From JAPOXR01 sp965221815 (GTDB lineage: Bacteria > Pseudomonadota > Alphaproteobacteria > Rhodobacterales > Rhodobacteraceae): a stretch of DNA of 64,000 nt. Where the stretch lies: assembly GCA_965221815.1 (NCBI GenBank), contig OZ244915.1, positions 3,038,001-3,102,000 of the forward strand, written 5' to 3'. A program made the position numbers and the translations under genes. Below the pieces are notes generated by a model that was not told the DNA's origin, searched no databases, and was given only the letters and a program-made list of their open reading frames with translations. Of the stretch, positions 26,606 through 36,839 are shown piece after piece; position 1 is the stretch's first letter; every line of letters starts with the position of its first letter.

Positions 26606-27367
26606 TTACAGTTGCGGTTCAAAACGATTCGTGGCGGCATACAGATAACCCCCGCCGTAATAGGCGCATATGCGTTCTTCCTCGAGGAGCGTGATTTGCG
26701 TGTCGGACGCGATTTGCGGCACATCGGCGAAATGCTCGCCATAAATCGACTGGACCAGGACCTTACCAAACCAGATGCGGGCCATACTCATCGGCACCAG
26801 ACAGTTTCCGCCCGCGCTCAGTTCAATCTCGAGATACCTGATCAGATGCTCAGGTTCGTCGACCCACAGATCTGTGACCGTCCCCACATTTTGCTTGTCA
26901 GCCGAAATGACGGCCATGCCGCGTGGATCGGAGCCCGCCGAAACGACAAAGCCGCCGGCATGCCGCATGGGAACAATCTTGGGATGCCCGTTGGCGTCCA
27001 GTTCGGGCACATCGCTCCGCGCTGCCCAGGATGCCGGGCCCACTCCATCCTTCATCGGATTGCCGGTTGGCTCAAATGGAAAACCACCGCCCTGCGCTGT
27101 CTTGCGAATTGCGAGATTGCTGCGTTCGCGCTTTTGCCCCGATGGCACCGTCACTTCGCCGCGCCCATGTCGCAACGCAAATGTCTTGGCTGCGGGGAGC
27201 GGAAACAGGCCCGGTCCGGCAGCTGCCTTGCCATCATCATCTTCAAGCGGATAACCTTCATGCATGTTGGCGCGCTGCAGATGGATGACGAGGTAGGCGA
27301 AAAAGATCCAGAACAGCCAGATCGCCAGGCTGGCCAGATCAAAATCTGCGAAGAAAGCGTTGTGCAT
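26606..27367 (-). CDS. puhA: Photosynthetic reaction centre H subunit
   Basis: A 253-residue subunit with one N-terminal helix (LASLAIWLFWIFFAYLVIHL) and a cytoplasmic beta-barrel domain that covers L/M and controls proton entry to the quinone. GYPLEDD after the helix and the PRC-barrel stretch AVISADKQNVGTVTDLWVDE are characteristic. Lies between lhaA and puhB. Confidence 0.97.
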   Translation of the reverse strand: MHNAFFADFDLASLAIWLFWIFFAYLVIHLQRANMHEGYPLEDDDGKAAAGPGLFPLPAAKTFALRHGRGEVTVPSGQKRERSNLAIRKTAQGGGFPFEPTGNPMKDGVGPASWAARSDVPELDANGHPKIVPMRHAGGFVVSAGSDPRGMAVISADKQNVGTVTDLWVDEPEHLIRYLEIELSAGGNCLVPMSMARIWFGKVLVQSIYGEHFADVPQIASDTQITLLEEERICAYYGGGYLYAATNRFEPQL

Positions 27368-27386
27368 GAACTTTCCTTTCAGCTAA

Positions 27387-28826
27387 TCACGTGGGGAAAT
27401 CGGCGAGGCCGATGTCTCTGGATGCAGGGCGCCTCCGGTGCGCCGCCGCCTGTTGAACGAGTGGCCCGAGCGCCGCGAGTGTGACGAAAATCAGGGCAAT
27501 CTCAACATGGTAGACAGCCGCATATCCGGTCACCGGTGATGCCATCACCTCACCGAACAAACCGGTTTCTGCCAATCCCGTGACTCCGTCACGAATGATT
27601 CCGCCCAAGGCAATTGACAGGCCAATTGCGGTCGCTTGCGCGGCGCCCCAGGCACCGAGTGCCAGACCATGACCGGACAGTTTCTTTTCGGGAAGCGCCA
27701 TGGCGGCACTCAACGTGGCGACGGCAAATAATCCGCCGCCCAAACCGATCAGAGCGGCACCGGCAAAAAACAGCGATGGCGAGTTAAAGGGCGCGGACAG
27801 AATCACGCAGCAGAAGGCAGCGAGACCCGTCAAAAGTCCGGACGCGGCGAGACGGAAATGACAGGTTCCATTGGCGAGGCGGCTCGCCGCAAGGGCAAAA
27901 CCTGCAAGAGCCCCGACCGCCCAGATCGCTGTCAACAGGGTGGTCGAGGAGACCGACATGCCAAGCACTTCACCGCCATAGGGCTCGAGCAATACATCTT
28001 GCATATTGAAGGCCATGGTGCCGAGAAAGACCGTGGCGAGCAGGCGCGCGGCCTTGCCACCGTCGACAAAATCCCGCCACGCATCGGTGAAACGGGGACG
28101 CGTCGCCGCCCGCTCCTGACGGCTCATGGGATTGAGTCGCTCCTGTTTCCATAATGCAAAGAGATTGAGGGCAAGGCCGGCAATGGCCGCGCCTTGCACC
28201 ACACGGACCAGGCGGAAAGGTTCGAAGTCGCGTAACAGCCAGCCGATCAACAGTGCTGAAATGCCCATACCAGCAAGGAACATGACATAAAGAAGTGCGA
28301 CGACGCGCGGGCGCGTTTCCTCCGTGGCCCGATCGGACGCCAGCGCGAGTCCGGCGGTTTGCGTCATATGGATCCCGAGTCCGGTCATCAGAAATGCGAG
28401 TGCAGCCAAGACCTCACCAGCAAAGGGAACGTCTTTTACCGGATTGTCTCCCAGAACAAGGAGAGCGAATGGCATCACTGCCAACCCGCCCATCTGCCAA
28501 AGCGAACCGAACCAGAGATAGGGGATGCGTTTCCAACCCAGGGCACTGCGGTAATTGTCGGAGCGAAATCCGAGCAGGGCACGGAAGGGAGCGATCAGGA
28601 CCGGGAGGGCAATCATGATGGCAACGAGCATTGCCGGCAGGCTGAGTTCGACGATCATGACACGATTGAGAGTCCCGAGCAACAACACCGTCGCCATTCC
28701 GACCGACAGTTGAAACAGTGACAATCGCAACAATTGTCCAAGGGGGAGCTGATCGCTCGCGGCATCGGAAAATGGCATGAAACGGATGCCAAGTGACCGC
28801 AGAGTCTGGGATCGAAACATGATCAC
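27387..28826 (-). CDS. lhaA: LhaA, LH1 assembly protein (PucC family)
   Basis: A 479-residue, 12-helix major-facilitator-like protein. GTLNRVMIVELSLPAMLV and GFRSDNYRSALGWKRIPYLW are PucC-family signatures; position between bchM and puhA identifies it as the LH1-dedicated member. Start is GTG 28826, overlapping the bchM stop, with GGAG eight bases before; ATG 28820 is possible. Paralogous to pucC at 45.1 kb and to orf428 at 40.8 kb. Confidence 0.92.
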   Translation of the reverse strand: MIMFRSQTLRSLGIRFMPFSDAASDQLPLGQLLRLSLFQLSVGMATVLLLGTLNRVMIVELSLPAMLVAIMIALPVLIAPFRALLGFRSDNYRSALGWKRIPYLWFGSLWQMGGLAVMPFALLVLGDNPVKDVPFAGEVLAALAFLMTGLGIHMTQTAGLALASDRATEETRPRVVALLYVMFLAGMGISALLIGWLLRDFEPFRLVRVVQGAAIAGLALNLFALWKQERLNPMSRQERAATRPRFTDAWRDFVDGGKAARLLATVFLGTMAFNMQDVLLEPYGGEVLGMSVSSTTLLTAIWAVGALAGFALAASRLANGTCHFRLAASGLLTGLAAFCCVILSAPFNSPSLFFAGAALIGLGGGLFAVATLSAAMALPEKKLSGHGLALGAWGAAQATAIGLSIALGGIIRDGVTGLAETGLFGEVMASPVTGYAAVYHVEIALIFVTLAALGPLVQQAAAHRRRPASRDIGLADFPT

Positions 28827-29494
28827 GCCCGATACTCCATCGCCTGTGAAATATAAAATCCGCTCGTGATGCGACCCATTGGCACGAGCTGCCCCGCCCC
28901 GCCCTCGAGTCGTGTGAGATCGCGCATCGAGATCGGGACAATCGCCGGCGAACGTTCGCTACGGGGGAAGAGTTGGCCGATACGCCACATGATTGTCAAT
29001 GCGGGAGTTCTGGGGGCAATCGAGAAGAGCACGTTGCCGCGGGAACGGCCCGCCCATCCACCAATGGCAGCCACGATTTCATCCGGGCGATAATAGATCA
29101 GACTGTCCATGGCCGTGACATGGTCAAATTCACCAAGATCCGCTGCCAGCATGTCGCCAACGACGAAGCGGACACGCATCTGCAAATTCGGTTCAAGGCG
29201 CCGACGGGCTATATCGACAAGGGAAGGCGAAATATCGACAGCCACGACATCGGCACCCCGCGCGGCCAAGATGGCGGTCAACTGACCGGCGCCACACCCG
29301 GCATCAAGGATTCGTGCACCGGTGAGATCTGTCGGCAGGCGCGAGAGGAGCAGGTCGCGCATCTGATCACGCCCCTTGCGAACGGTTTGCCGCACGGCAC
29401 TGACCGGTGCGTCACTGGTCAGCAATTCCCAGCGGCGCGTCGCCGTGCGGTCGAAATAGGTTTCAACACGTGCCAGAGTCGCCTCATAGGACAT
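28823..29494 (-). CDS. bchM: Mg-protoporphyrin IX O-methyltransferase
   Basis: A 223-residue SAM methyltransferase that makes the monomethyl ester substrate of AcsF. The SAM site is LDAGCGAGQLTAILAARGA with AVDISPSLVDIARRR; the N-terminal YFDRTATRRWELLTSD is BchM-specific. It lies about 115 bases after bchL. Confidence 0.95.
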   Translation of the reverse strand: MSYEATLARVETYFDRTATRRWELLTSDAPVSAVRQTVRKGRDQMRDLLLSRLPTDLTGARILDAGCGAGQLTAILAARGADVVAVDISPSLVDIARRRLEPNLQMRVRFVVGDMLAADLGEFDHVTAMDSLIYYRPDEIVAAIGGWAGRSRGNVLFSIAPRTPALTIMWRIGQLFPRSERSPAIVPISMRDLTRLEGGAGQLVPMGRITSGFYISQAMEYRA

Positions 29495-29611
29495 GCAACA
29501 ACAGCCTCCTTCCGATTCTGCGCCCTGACCGTTTCATCAGGCCCGGCGGATCCAGTTGCGACATGCGAGACCTGGTATTCCCGCAGGGTTTTGAAAGTTT
29601 TGCCTGATCCA

Positions 29612-30508
29612 TCAGTCAAATCCGAGAAGTTCAAAAATATCGCGGTCCGGCATCGGTCCGGGGGCCAATGGTTCAGTCCCTGCCCACAGACATTCCGCAA
29701 GTTCGACATATTTGGTGCGGCAATCGATGATATCCTCTTCATCATCCATTTCGAATAATGTCTTTTTCTTCAGCCGCGAGCGGCGAATGGCATCAATATC
29801 GGGGAGATGAGCGATGCGGCGAAAACCGACTGTATGGCAATAGCGGTCAACTTCATCCGTGTCTTTCGAGCGATTGGCGACACAACCCGCCAACCGCACC
29901 TTGTAATTGCTGGATTTGGCCTGCACCGCAGCAATGATCCGGTTCATGGCGTAGATCGAGTCAAAGTCGTTTGCGGTGACAATGACCGCCCGGTCAGCAT
30001 GTTGTAAAGGTGCCGCGAATCCACCGCAAACAACGTCGCCGAGAACATCGAAGATCACTACATCGGTATCTTCAAGCATGTGATGCTGTTTCAGCAATTT
30101 GACTGTCTGGCCGACGACATAACCGCCGCATCCGGTTCCGGCAGGCGGGCCACCGGCTTCGACGCACATCACGCCGCCCCATCCTTCGGTCATGAAGTCT
30201 TCGGGCCGCAATTCTTCGGGATGGAAATCAACTTCGCGCAAGATGTCGATCACCGTCGGCTGGAGATGGCCGGTCAGGGTGAATGTGGAATCATGTTTGG
30301 GATCACAGCCAATCTGGAGCACCCGCCGCCCCATACTGGCAAACGCCGCCGAGAGGTTGGACGACGTGGTTGACTTGCCGATTCCCCCTTTGCCATAAAC
30401 CGAAAACACCTTGGCACCTTCGATTTTCATCGACGGATCCTGATGAACCTGGACGGATCCTTCTCCATCCTGACCCTTGAGGGCCGGAATGTCATCACGT
30501 GGACTCAT
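29612..30508 (-). CDS. bchL: Light-independent protochlorophyllide reductase iron protein
   Basis: A 298-residue NifH-like ATPase that reduces BchNB. The P-loop YGKGGIGKSTTSSNL (from about residue 38), CDPKHDSTFTLTG and the cluster cysteines in PPAGTGCGGY and DVLGDVVCGGFAAP are all present. AGGAG lies seven bases before ATG 30508, 13 bases past the bchH stop; codons farther upstream overlap bchH. Confidence 0.97.
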   Translation of the reverse strand: MSPRDDIPALKGQDGEGSVQVHQDPSMKIEGAKVFSVYGKGGIGKSTTSSNLSAAFASMGRRVLQIGCDPKHDSTFTLTGHLQPTVIDILREVDFHPEELRPEDFMTEGWGGVMCVEAGGPPAGTGCGGYVVGQTVKLLKQHHMLEDTDVVIFDVLGDVVCGGFAAPLQHADRAVIVTANDFDSIYAMNRIIAAVQAKSSNYKVRLAGCVANRSKDTDEVDRYCHTVGFRRIAHLPDIDAIRRSRLKKKTLFEMDDEEDIIDCRTKYVELAECLWAGTEPLAPGPMPDRDIFELLGFD

Positions 30509-30521
30509 TGTCTTACTCCTG

Positions 30522-33500
30522 TCATTCGGCGGCGACACCTTCAACACGGTCTTCGAGGATATCAGCAGCGTTTCGTAACGCCGCCAGCGTCGCATCATCA
30601 GGCTCCCAGTAGGCACGATCAGAAGCTTCGAGCAGCCGATTGGCCATGCGCGAGGAGGCGACGGGGTTCAGATCGGCCAGCCGATCGCGCATCGCATCGT
30701 CGAGCACATATGTCTCTGACAACCGTTTGTAGACCCACGGCTCAACTGCTCCGGCAGTTGCCGACCAACCCATTGTATTGGTCAGATGCGCCTCGATCTG
30801 ACGGACCCCTTCGGCACCATGGTTCAGCAGCGGTTCAAAAAATCGCGGGTTGAGGCTGCGGGAACGGGTCTCGAGAGCAATCTGGTCGGACAGTGTGCGG
30901 ATCTTGCCGGTTCCCCGGGTTTGGTCGCTGACATAAACAGCGGCTTCTTCACCGCGTGCCCGTTTCACCGCGCGACTGATTCCACCAAGCGTATCAAAAT
31001 AGTGGTCGACGCTGGTCACACCGAGTTCAACGCTCTCGAGATTCTGATAGGCGACCTCAACGGTCTTGAGCGTTTCTTTCAGAAGTTCGGCTTTGCGCTG
31101 GGCCTTTCCATCCGTGCCATAGGCGTAGCATTTCCGTGACTGGTAAGCATCAGCAAGCTCATTTTCATCGCCAAAGGCTGACGAGTCGACGAGCTGATTG
31201 ACATTCGAACCATAGGATCCTTCCGCATTGGAGAAGACGCGCAGGGCGGCCTGTTCCAGATCGCAGCCGGTCTGCTCCATGCGCGCGAGGGCATGCGCCC
31301 GCACAAAATTCTGCTCTTCCGGCTCGTCGGCCTGTGCGGCCTGCAGGGCCGCATCGGCCAGCAATCGGGTCTGCAGTGGCAGCAGGTCTCTAAAGATCCC
31401 CGAGAGCGTGACCACGACATCAATGCGCGGGCGACCGAGTTCTTCAAGCGGGATGAGGTCGGCACCGGCGAGTCGGCCGAAACTGTCGAAGCGCGGACGC
31501 GCACCGATGAGGGCCAGCGCCTGTCCGATCGGTCCGCCATCGGTCTTGATATTGTCGCTGCCCCAGAGCACCAGGGCAATGGCGTGCGGCAGGGTCGCAT
31601 GGGTGTCAAGCAGCAACTGCGCCTGGCGTCTGCCTTCGCGGCAGGCATGTTCTGTCGGCATGCGGAAGGGGTCAAATGCATGGATATTGCGTCCCGTCGG
31701 CACGATATCCGGGTTGCGGATCAGGTCACCACCCGGGACCGGCGCCGTGAAATGCCCTCCCAGGGCGCGCAGCAAGGCCGGAATCTCACAGTCTTGTTGC
31801 AAGGCATTCTCAACCCGCTCGAAGGTCTCAGAATCCGTATCTGCAATGAGTGAAAGATATTCACTTTTTGCCTCTTCGGAGAGGGGCTGGCCGACGATAT
31901 GCAGCCCATCCGGAATCAGCGCATCTTCAGTTTCCAGAAGTTTGAGCCAGAGTGCTTCAGGATCAATATCACCCAGATCAACAGCCTCTGCCTGTTCCGA
32001 AATCAATGTTTCGAGATCCAACCGCTCGCTGTCATCGACAGGGAGCTCACGCCATCTTCGCAAACTGTCCTTGAGCTCGGCAAGACCCTTGTACAGGCCA
32101 GCACTGGCAAGTGGCGGCGTCAAATGCGAGACCGTGACAGCGCCCGCACGGCGCTTGGCGAGCGTCGCCTCCGACGGGTTATTGGCCGCATAGAGATAGA
32201 TATTGGGCAGGTCGCCAATCAGGCGATCCGGCCAACAGTCGGCAGAGACCCCGGTCTGTTTTCCCGGCATGAATTCGAGAGCGCCATGCATCCCGAAATG
32301 CAGCACCGCATCGGCGCGGAAAGTGTGCCGGATCCACTGGTAGAACTGGACGAAAGCATGGGTGGGGGCAAAGTTACGTTCGAACAGCAGTCGCATCGGG
32401 TCGCCCTCATAGCCGAAGGCAGGTTGCACACCGACAAAGACATTGCCAAATTCACATCCCAGGACAAAGACATTGCGCCCATCCGATTGTGCCCGTCCAG
32501 GCGCGGCACCCCAGGCCGTTTCGATGTCATCAAGCCAGGGCGTGTTCTTAACGATTTCATCGGCCGAGATGCGGGCGACGACATTCGCCTCCTGTCCGTA
32601 GTCGCGTGAATTGCCACCGAGGACACAGTCGCGCAATGCCTCAACTGTTTCAGGTGGATCCAGATCGTAGCCGTCTGCCTTGAGTGATCTGAGGGTATTG
32701 AGGAGCGACGCAAAAACATCAAGATAGGCCGCGGTGCCGGTCGCGCCAGCATTCGGCGGAAAGCCAAAAAGAACGATCGCCAGACGACGGTCTTTGGCGA
32801 CCGAGCGGCGCAGCTTCACCTGTTTGACGGCCCGGTCCGCCAACCGCTCGACCCGTTCGATGGCCGGTTGCATCGCGTTGGTGCCATTCGTGGCGCCTTC
32901 GGTTCGACCGGCATAGACCATGGGTACGGTGGCGCCGTCGAGTTCTGGCAACGCAATCAGCATCGTGGTCTCGATCGGGCCCAGTCCCTGCGGCGACAAT
33001 TGCCATTGCTCGATTGTCTGGAACTCAAGGGGATGCGCGGCAATATAAGGGATGTCGAGTGATTGCAGGGCACTGATGGCGGCATCATTGTCGTTATAGG
33101 CCGGGCCGCCGACCAGCGAGAAACCGGTGAGTGATATCAGGGCGTCGATTTTCGGTCCGGATTCGCCCCGGAAGAAACTGTCGATCGCGGGACGGGCGTC
33201 CAATCCGCCGGCAAAGGCCGGGATAACCCGCAGATCGCGAGCTTCAAGAGCATGTATGACCGCATCGTAATGCGCGGTATCCGAAGACAGGACATAGGAG
33301 CGCATCATCACCAGCCCAACCGTGCCAACTGGCGATTTCGGGCGCGGCAATCTGTCGGGGTCAACAGTAATCCGCTCCTTGAGTCCGGGATGGTAGAGCC
33401 CGGTATCGGGGTAATCTTCCGGCAATGCGACCGTGTCACCGCGCCAGGCGTCATGACGGGCGTAGCGTGAGATCAGCAGCCGGATCATGCGCTCGACATT

Positions 33501-34058
33501 CTCATCAGACGCGGCCAGCCAATATTGCATCATCAGGAACCATGTCCTGAGATCCTGCGCCTTGCCGGGGATGAATTTCAGAATCTGAGGAAGGCGCCGC
33601 AGCATGCGCATTTTACGTGCGCCGCTTTCAGTTGAGGGTTTGGTTGACCCTCTGAGTTTCTTGAGAAACCTCATCGATGACGAGGTCGGGGCCGCCATAT
33701 CAAGATTGCCCAGCAACGTTGTGCGGACAATCACTGAATCGGAGATGATCCCCACCATTGCATCGCAACTGCCCCGTCGCGCGGTGAGCGCCGGTTCAAT
33801 GGCTTTCACATGCTCTTCCAGAAACAGCAGTGAAACCAGAATGATGTCTCCATTCTCGACATCACTGATGGCCTGCTGGAGCTTGTCGGGTGACTCGGCC
33901 CAGGCAGCAGCGGCATGGACCGAAACCGTCAGGCCCGGAAAATCGCGGCCCAGGCGCCGCGCGGCGCGCTCGACGGGTCCCGCCGCATGGTAGTCCAGCG
34001 TGATCACAACCACGCGATAAATGGACCCATGTCCCCTGAATGACATATCAACGGGCAT
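30522..34058 (-). CDS. bchH: Magnesium chelatase large subunit
   Basis: A protein of about 1178 residues that binds protoporphyrin IX and is the catalytic subunit of Mg chelatase. Marks include FVGVQPAFGYEGDPMRLLFE, HFGMHGALEFMPGKQTGVS, NNPSEATLAKRRAGAVTVSH and YGSNVNQLVDSS. Partner genes bchI and bchD are not in the window. The start is uncertain: ATG 34058 has AAGG upstream and overlaps bchB by 11 bases; ATG 34046 and a codon at 34091 are alternatives. Confidence 0.95.
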   Translation of the reverse strand: MPVDMSFRGHGSIYRVVVITLDYHAAGPVERAARRLGRDFPGLTVSVHAAAAWAESPDKLQQAISDVENGDIILVSLLFLEEHVKAIEPALTARRGSCDAMVGIISDSVIVRTTLLGNLDMAAPTSSSMRFLKKLRGSTKPSTESGARKMRMLRRLPQILKFIPGKAQDLRTWFLMMQYWLAASDENVERMIRLLISRYARHDAWRGDTVALPEDYPDTGLYHPGLKERITVDPDRLPRPKSPVGTVGLVMMRSYVLSSDTAHYDAVIHALEARDLRVIPAFAGGLDARPAIDSFFRGESGPKIDALISLTGFSLVGGPAYNDNDAAISALQSLDIPYIAAHPLEFQTIEQWQLSPQGLGPIETTMLIALPELDGATVPMVYAGRTEGATNGTNAMQPAIERVERLADRAVKQVKLRRSVAKDRRLAIVLFGFPPNAGATGTAAYLDVFASLLNTLRSLKADGYDLDPPETVEALRDCVLGGNSRDYGQEANVVARISADEIVKNTPWLDDIETAWGAAPGRAQSDGRNVFVLGCEFGNVFVGVQPAFGYEGDPMRLLFERNFAPTHAFVQFYQWIRHTFRADAVLHFGMHGALEFMPGKQTGVSADCWPDRLIGDLPNIYLYAANNPSEATLAKRRAGAVTVSHLTPPLASAGLYKGLAELKDSLRRWRELPVDDSERLDLETLISEQAEAVDLGDIDPEALWLKLLETEDALIPDGLHIVGQPLSEEAKSEYLSLIADTDSETFERVENALQQDCEIPALLRALGGHFTAPVPGGDLIRNPDIVPTGRNIHAFDPFRMPTEHACREGRRQAQLLLDTHATLPHAIALVLWGSDNIKTDGGPIGQALALIGARPRFDSFGRLAGADLIPLEELGRPRIDVVVTLSGIFRDLLPLQTRLLADAALQAAQADEPEEQNFVRAHALARMEQTGCDLEQAALRVFSNAEGSYGSNVNQLVDSSAFGDENELADAYQSRKCYAYGTDGKAQRKAELLKETLKTVEVAYQNLESVELGVTSVDHYFDTLGGISRAVKRARGEEAAVYVSDQTRGTGKIRTLSDQIALETRSRSLNPRFFEPLLNHGAEGVRQIEAHLTNTMGWSATAGAVEPWVYKRLSETYVLDDAMRDRLADLNPVASSRMANRLLEASDRAYWEPDDATLAALRNAADILEDRVEGVAAE

Positions 34059-35574
34059 AATGGGCCTTGGCTTCATAAAGGGTTTCCACACCGATTTCCG
34101 TCAGGCCGCGTTCAAGGGCAAAACTCTCGGTATTGCGCCGCGCTTTGCCGCGCACGAAGAAGGGAACCTTGCGCAGTTCTTTTTCAGCCTCTTTCAGCCA
34201 CAGAATGTCACTCGCCCCGGACAATCCGGCGGACTGTGCGTCAGCATTTGATGCGCGCAAATCTGCCGGGTGGCCATGATGAGAAGCACCGGCATCGTCA
34301 TGGAATTCGAAATCCTCGCGAAACATATGGAGCAGATGCTCTTCCAGCCCCATCACCAGGGGATGCACCCAGCTGTCAAAGATGACATTGGCGCCCTCGA
34401 TTCCCATTTGCGGACTGTATCGTGCCGGGAAGTCCTGGACATGGACAGGAGCCGAAATGACCGCACAGGGAATACCCAGGCGTTTGCCGATATGGCGTTC
34501 CATCTGGGTACCCAGGATCATCTCCGGCGCCAGTTCCGAAATCCGGGACTCAACCTCCAGATAATCGTCGGTAATCAATGGGTCGACATCGTAATCCTTT
34601 GCCAGGGATCGGATCATACGCGCCTGTTCCCGGTTGTAGCAACCGATGCCAGCGACGTCGAAACCCATTTCATCGCGGGCAATCCGCGCGGCCGTGGCGA
34701 CATGGGTTCCGTCGCCGAAAATAAACACCCGCTTGCCGGTCAGATAGGTTGAGTCCACACTGGCTGAATACCACGGGAAGCGCAGCCGGTGCGTGTCAAG
34801 ATATGGCGCAATGCCGGTTAACGCGCTGATTTCATCAATAAATTCCCTGACGGCACCAACACCGATCGGGATCGTCTTCGTATAGGGAAGATTGAGCGCA
34901 CGTTCCATCCAGCGGCATGCGGCCTCGCCGGTTTCGGGATACATCAGCACGTTGAAATGGGCGCGCCCCAATTGCCGTATGGTCGCGGGTGATGCACCCA
35001 TCGGCGCCGTCGCGTTGACGGCAATTCCCATATCTTCGAGCAAAGCCGTGATCTCGGTGATGTCGTCACGATGGCGGAAACCCAGGGCTGTCGGGCCGAT
35101 CAGATTGCAGCTCGTGGTCCTGGTGCGTTCACATGGCTGCGCCAGATTTTTGACAATCTGGAAAAATGTCTCGTCTGCGCCGAAATTCTCCTTGCGCTGA
35201 TAGCTCGGCAATTCCAGGGGAATCACCGGAATATTCAGCCCCATGGTCGCGGCAATTCCGCCGGGATCATCCTGGATCAGTTCGGCCGTGCATGACGAGC
35301 CAATGATCAATGCGTCGGGTTGAAACCGCTCGGCCGCCTCACGGCAGGCGGTTTTGAACAGCGCGGCCGTGTCAGACCCAAGATCCCGTGCCTGAAAAGT
35401 CGTGTAGGTCACCGGCGGTCGGCAGTCGCGCCGCTCGATCATGGTGAAGAGAAGGTCAGCGTAACTGTCACCTTGTGGCGCATGCAGAACATAATGGAGC
35501 TTTTTCATGCCGGTCGCGACCCGCATCGCCCCGACATGTGGCGGCCCTTCATATGTCCACAAGGTCAAGCGCAT
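34048..35574 (-). CDS. bchB: Light-independent protochlorophyllide reductase subunit B
   Basis: The 508-residue NifK-like subunit carrying the substrate site with BchN. MRLTLWTYEGPPHVGAMRVA at the N-terminus, VIGSSCTAELIQDDPGG with a conserved cysteine and FGDGTHVATAARIARDEMGF are typical. The ATG overlaps the bchN stop by one base (TGATG). Confidence 0.96.
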   Translation of the reverse strand: MRLTLWTYEGPPHVGAMRVATGMKKLHYVLHAPQGDSYADLLFTMIERRDCRPPVTYTTFQARDLGSDTAALFKTACREAAERFQPDALIIGSSCTAELIQDDPGGIAATMGLNIPVIPLELPSYQRKENFGADETFFQIVKNLAQPCERTRTTSCNLIGPTALGFRHRDDITEITALLEDMGIAVNATAPMGASPATIRQLGRAHFNVLMYPETGEAACRWMERALNLPYTKTIPIGVGAVREFIDEISALTGIAPYLDTHRLRFPWYSASVDSTYLTGKRVFIFGDGTHVATAARIARDEMGFDVAGIGCYNREQARMIRSLAKDYDVDPLITDDYLEVESRISELAPEMILGTQMERHIGKRLGIPCAVISAPVHVQDFPARYSPQMGIEGANVIFDSWVHPLVMGLEEHLLHMFREDFEFHDDAGASHHGHPADLRASNADAQSAGLSGASDILWLKEAEKELRKVPFFVRGKARRNTESFALERGLTEIGVETLYEAKAHYAR

Positions 35575-36839
35575 CAGGCCGCTCGCATCTGTTGCAGAGC
35601 GGCGCGCCGACGAACAGGCCGTGAGAACAACCCGGCAAGATCGCCTGCCTGCTCATAGAAATGGACCGGTGTAAAGACGAGTTCAATGGCCCATTTGGTG
35701 GTCAGTCCCTCGGCCTCGAGGGGGTTGGCAAGGCCAAGCCCGCAGACAGTCAGATCAGGTCGCGCGGCACGGACGCGATCAAGTTGTCGGTCGACATCCT
35801 GTCCTTCCGAGATCACCGGCCCCGCTTCAATCAATTCGAGGTCGGGCGCGGCGATTTCGCGGTGAAGATACGGCGTCCCGATTTCAATCGCACGCATGCC
35901 GCATTCCCGTGTGAGAAAACGCGCGAGGGGGATTTCGAGCTGACTGTCGGGAAAGAAAAACACCGACTGGCCGCGGAGAATTTCGTGTGCCTTGGCGACG
36001 GCCCGGCGCGCGCGACGGCGGGGCGCTTCCGTGACCCTGTCGAACAGGTCCGGATCGACGGCAAATGCCTTGGCAATCGCGCGTAACCATGCTGTTGTCC
36101 CCTCTTCCCCAAACGGGAAGGGTGCCGCAATATGGCGGGCCCCGCGTCGCCGCAGAGCGTCATGGGTCTCCGCAAGGAACGGCTGGGTGAGCGCAAAGAC
36201 CGTATTCTTGCCGATTGAAGGTGCGTCTGCTGCCGACAATGAGGGCAAAACCGTCACCGGAGACACACCCATCTGCTGCAACAGATCGAGTGCCTGATGC
36301 TGGGCCACATCCGGCAGGGCACCGGCCAGCAGGAGTTGCCGGCTGTCGGTTTCGGGGAGTTCCTCGGCTATGGCCGCAAGGCAGGAATCCTCGCCCTGGG
36401 TGAAGGTCGTTTCAATACCCGATCCGGAGAAGTTGATCACCTGGAAATGCGGCGCATGTTGACGCGTCAGTCGCTCGGCGGCCTTGCCGAGATCAAGCTT
36501 GATAACCTCGGAAGGACAGGAGCCAACCAGAAACAGCCGCCGAATGTCGGGGCGGCGCGCCCGCAGCTTGGCGACTTCCCGATCCAACTCCTCCTGGGCG
36601 TCAGCGAGGCCGGCAAGATCTGTTTCTTCAAGAATCAGCGTTCCGAAACGTGGCTCGGCGAAGATCATCACACCGGCGGCACTTTGCAGGAGATGGGCAC
36701 AGGTCCGCGAGCCGACGACAAGAAAAAAGGCATCCTGCATCTTGCGATGCAGCCAGATGATTGATGTCAGTCCGCAAAAGACCTCGCGCTGGCCGCGCTC
36801 ACGCAGCACGGGCGTGTCCCGACATCCCATCGCGTTCAT
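35574..36839 (-). CDS. bchN: Light-independent protochlorophyllide reductase subunit N
   Basis: A 421-residue NifD-like subunit. FCGLTSIIWLHRKMQDAFFL and VVGSRTCAHLLQSAAGVMIF hold two cluster-ligand cysteines, and FLVGSCPSEVIKLDL the third. The ATG overlaps the bchF stop. Confidence 0.96.
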   Translation of the reverse strand: MNAMGCRDTPVLRERGQREVFCGLTSIIWLHRKMQDAFFLVVGSRTCAHLLQSAAGVMIFAEPRFGTLILEETDLAGLADAQEELDREVAKLRARRPDIRRLFLVGSCPSEVIKLDLGKAAERLTRQHAPHFQVINFSGSGIETTFTQGEDSCLAAIAEELPETDSRQLLLAGALPDVAQHQALDLLQQMGVSPVTVLPSLSAADAPSIGKNTVFALTQPFLAETHDALRRRGARHIAAPFPFGEEGTTAWLRAIAKAFAVDPDLFDRVTEAPRRRARRAVAKAHEILRGQSVFFFPDSQLEIPLARFLTRECGMRAIEIGTPYLHREIAAPDLELIEAGPVISEGQDVDRQLDRVRAARPDLTVCGLGLANPLEAEGLTTKWAIELVFTPVHFYEQAGDLAGLFSRPVRRRAALQQMRAA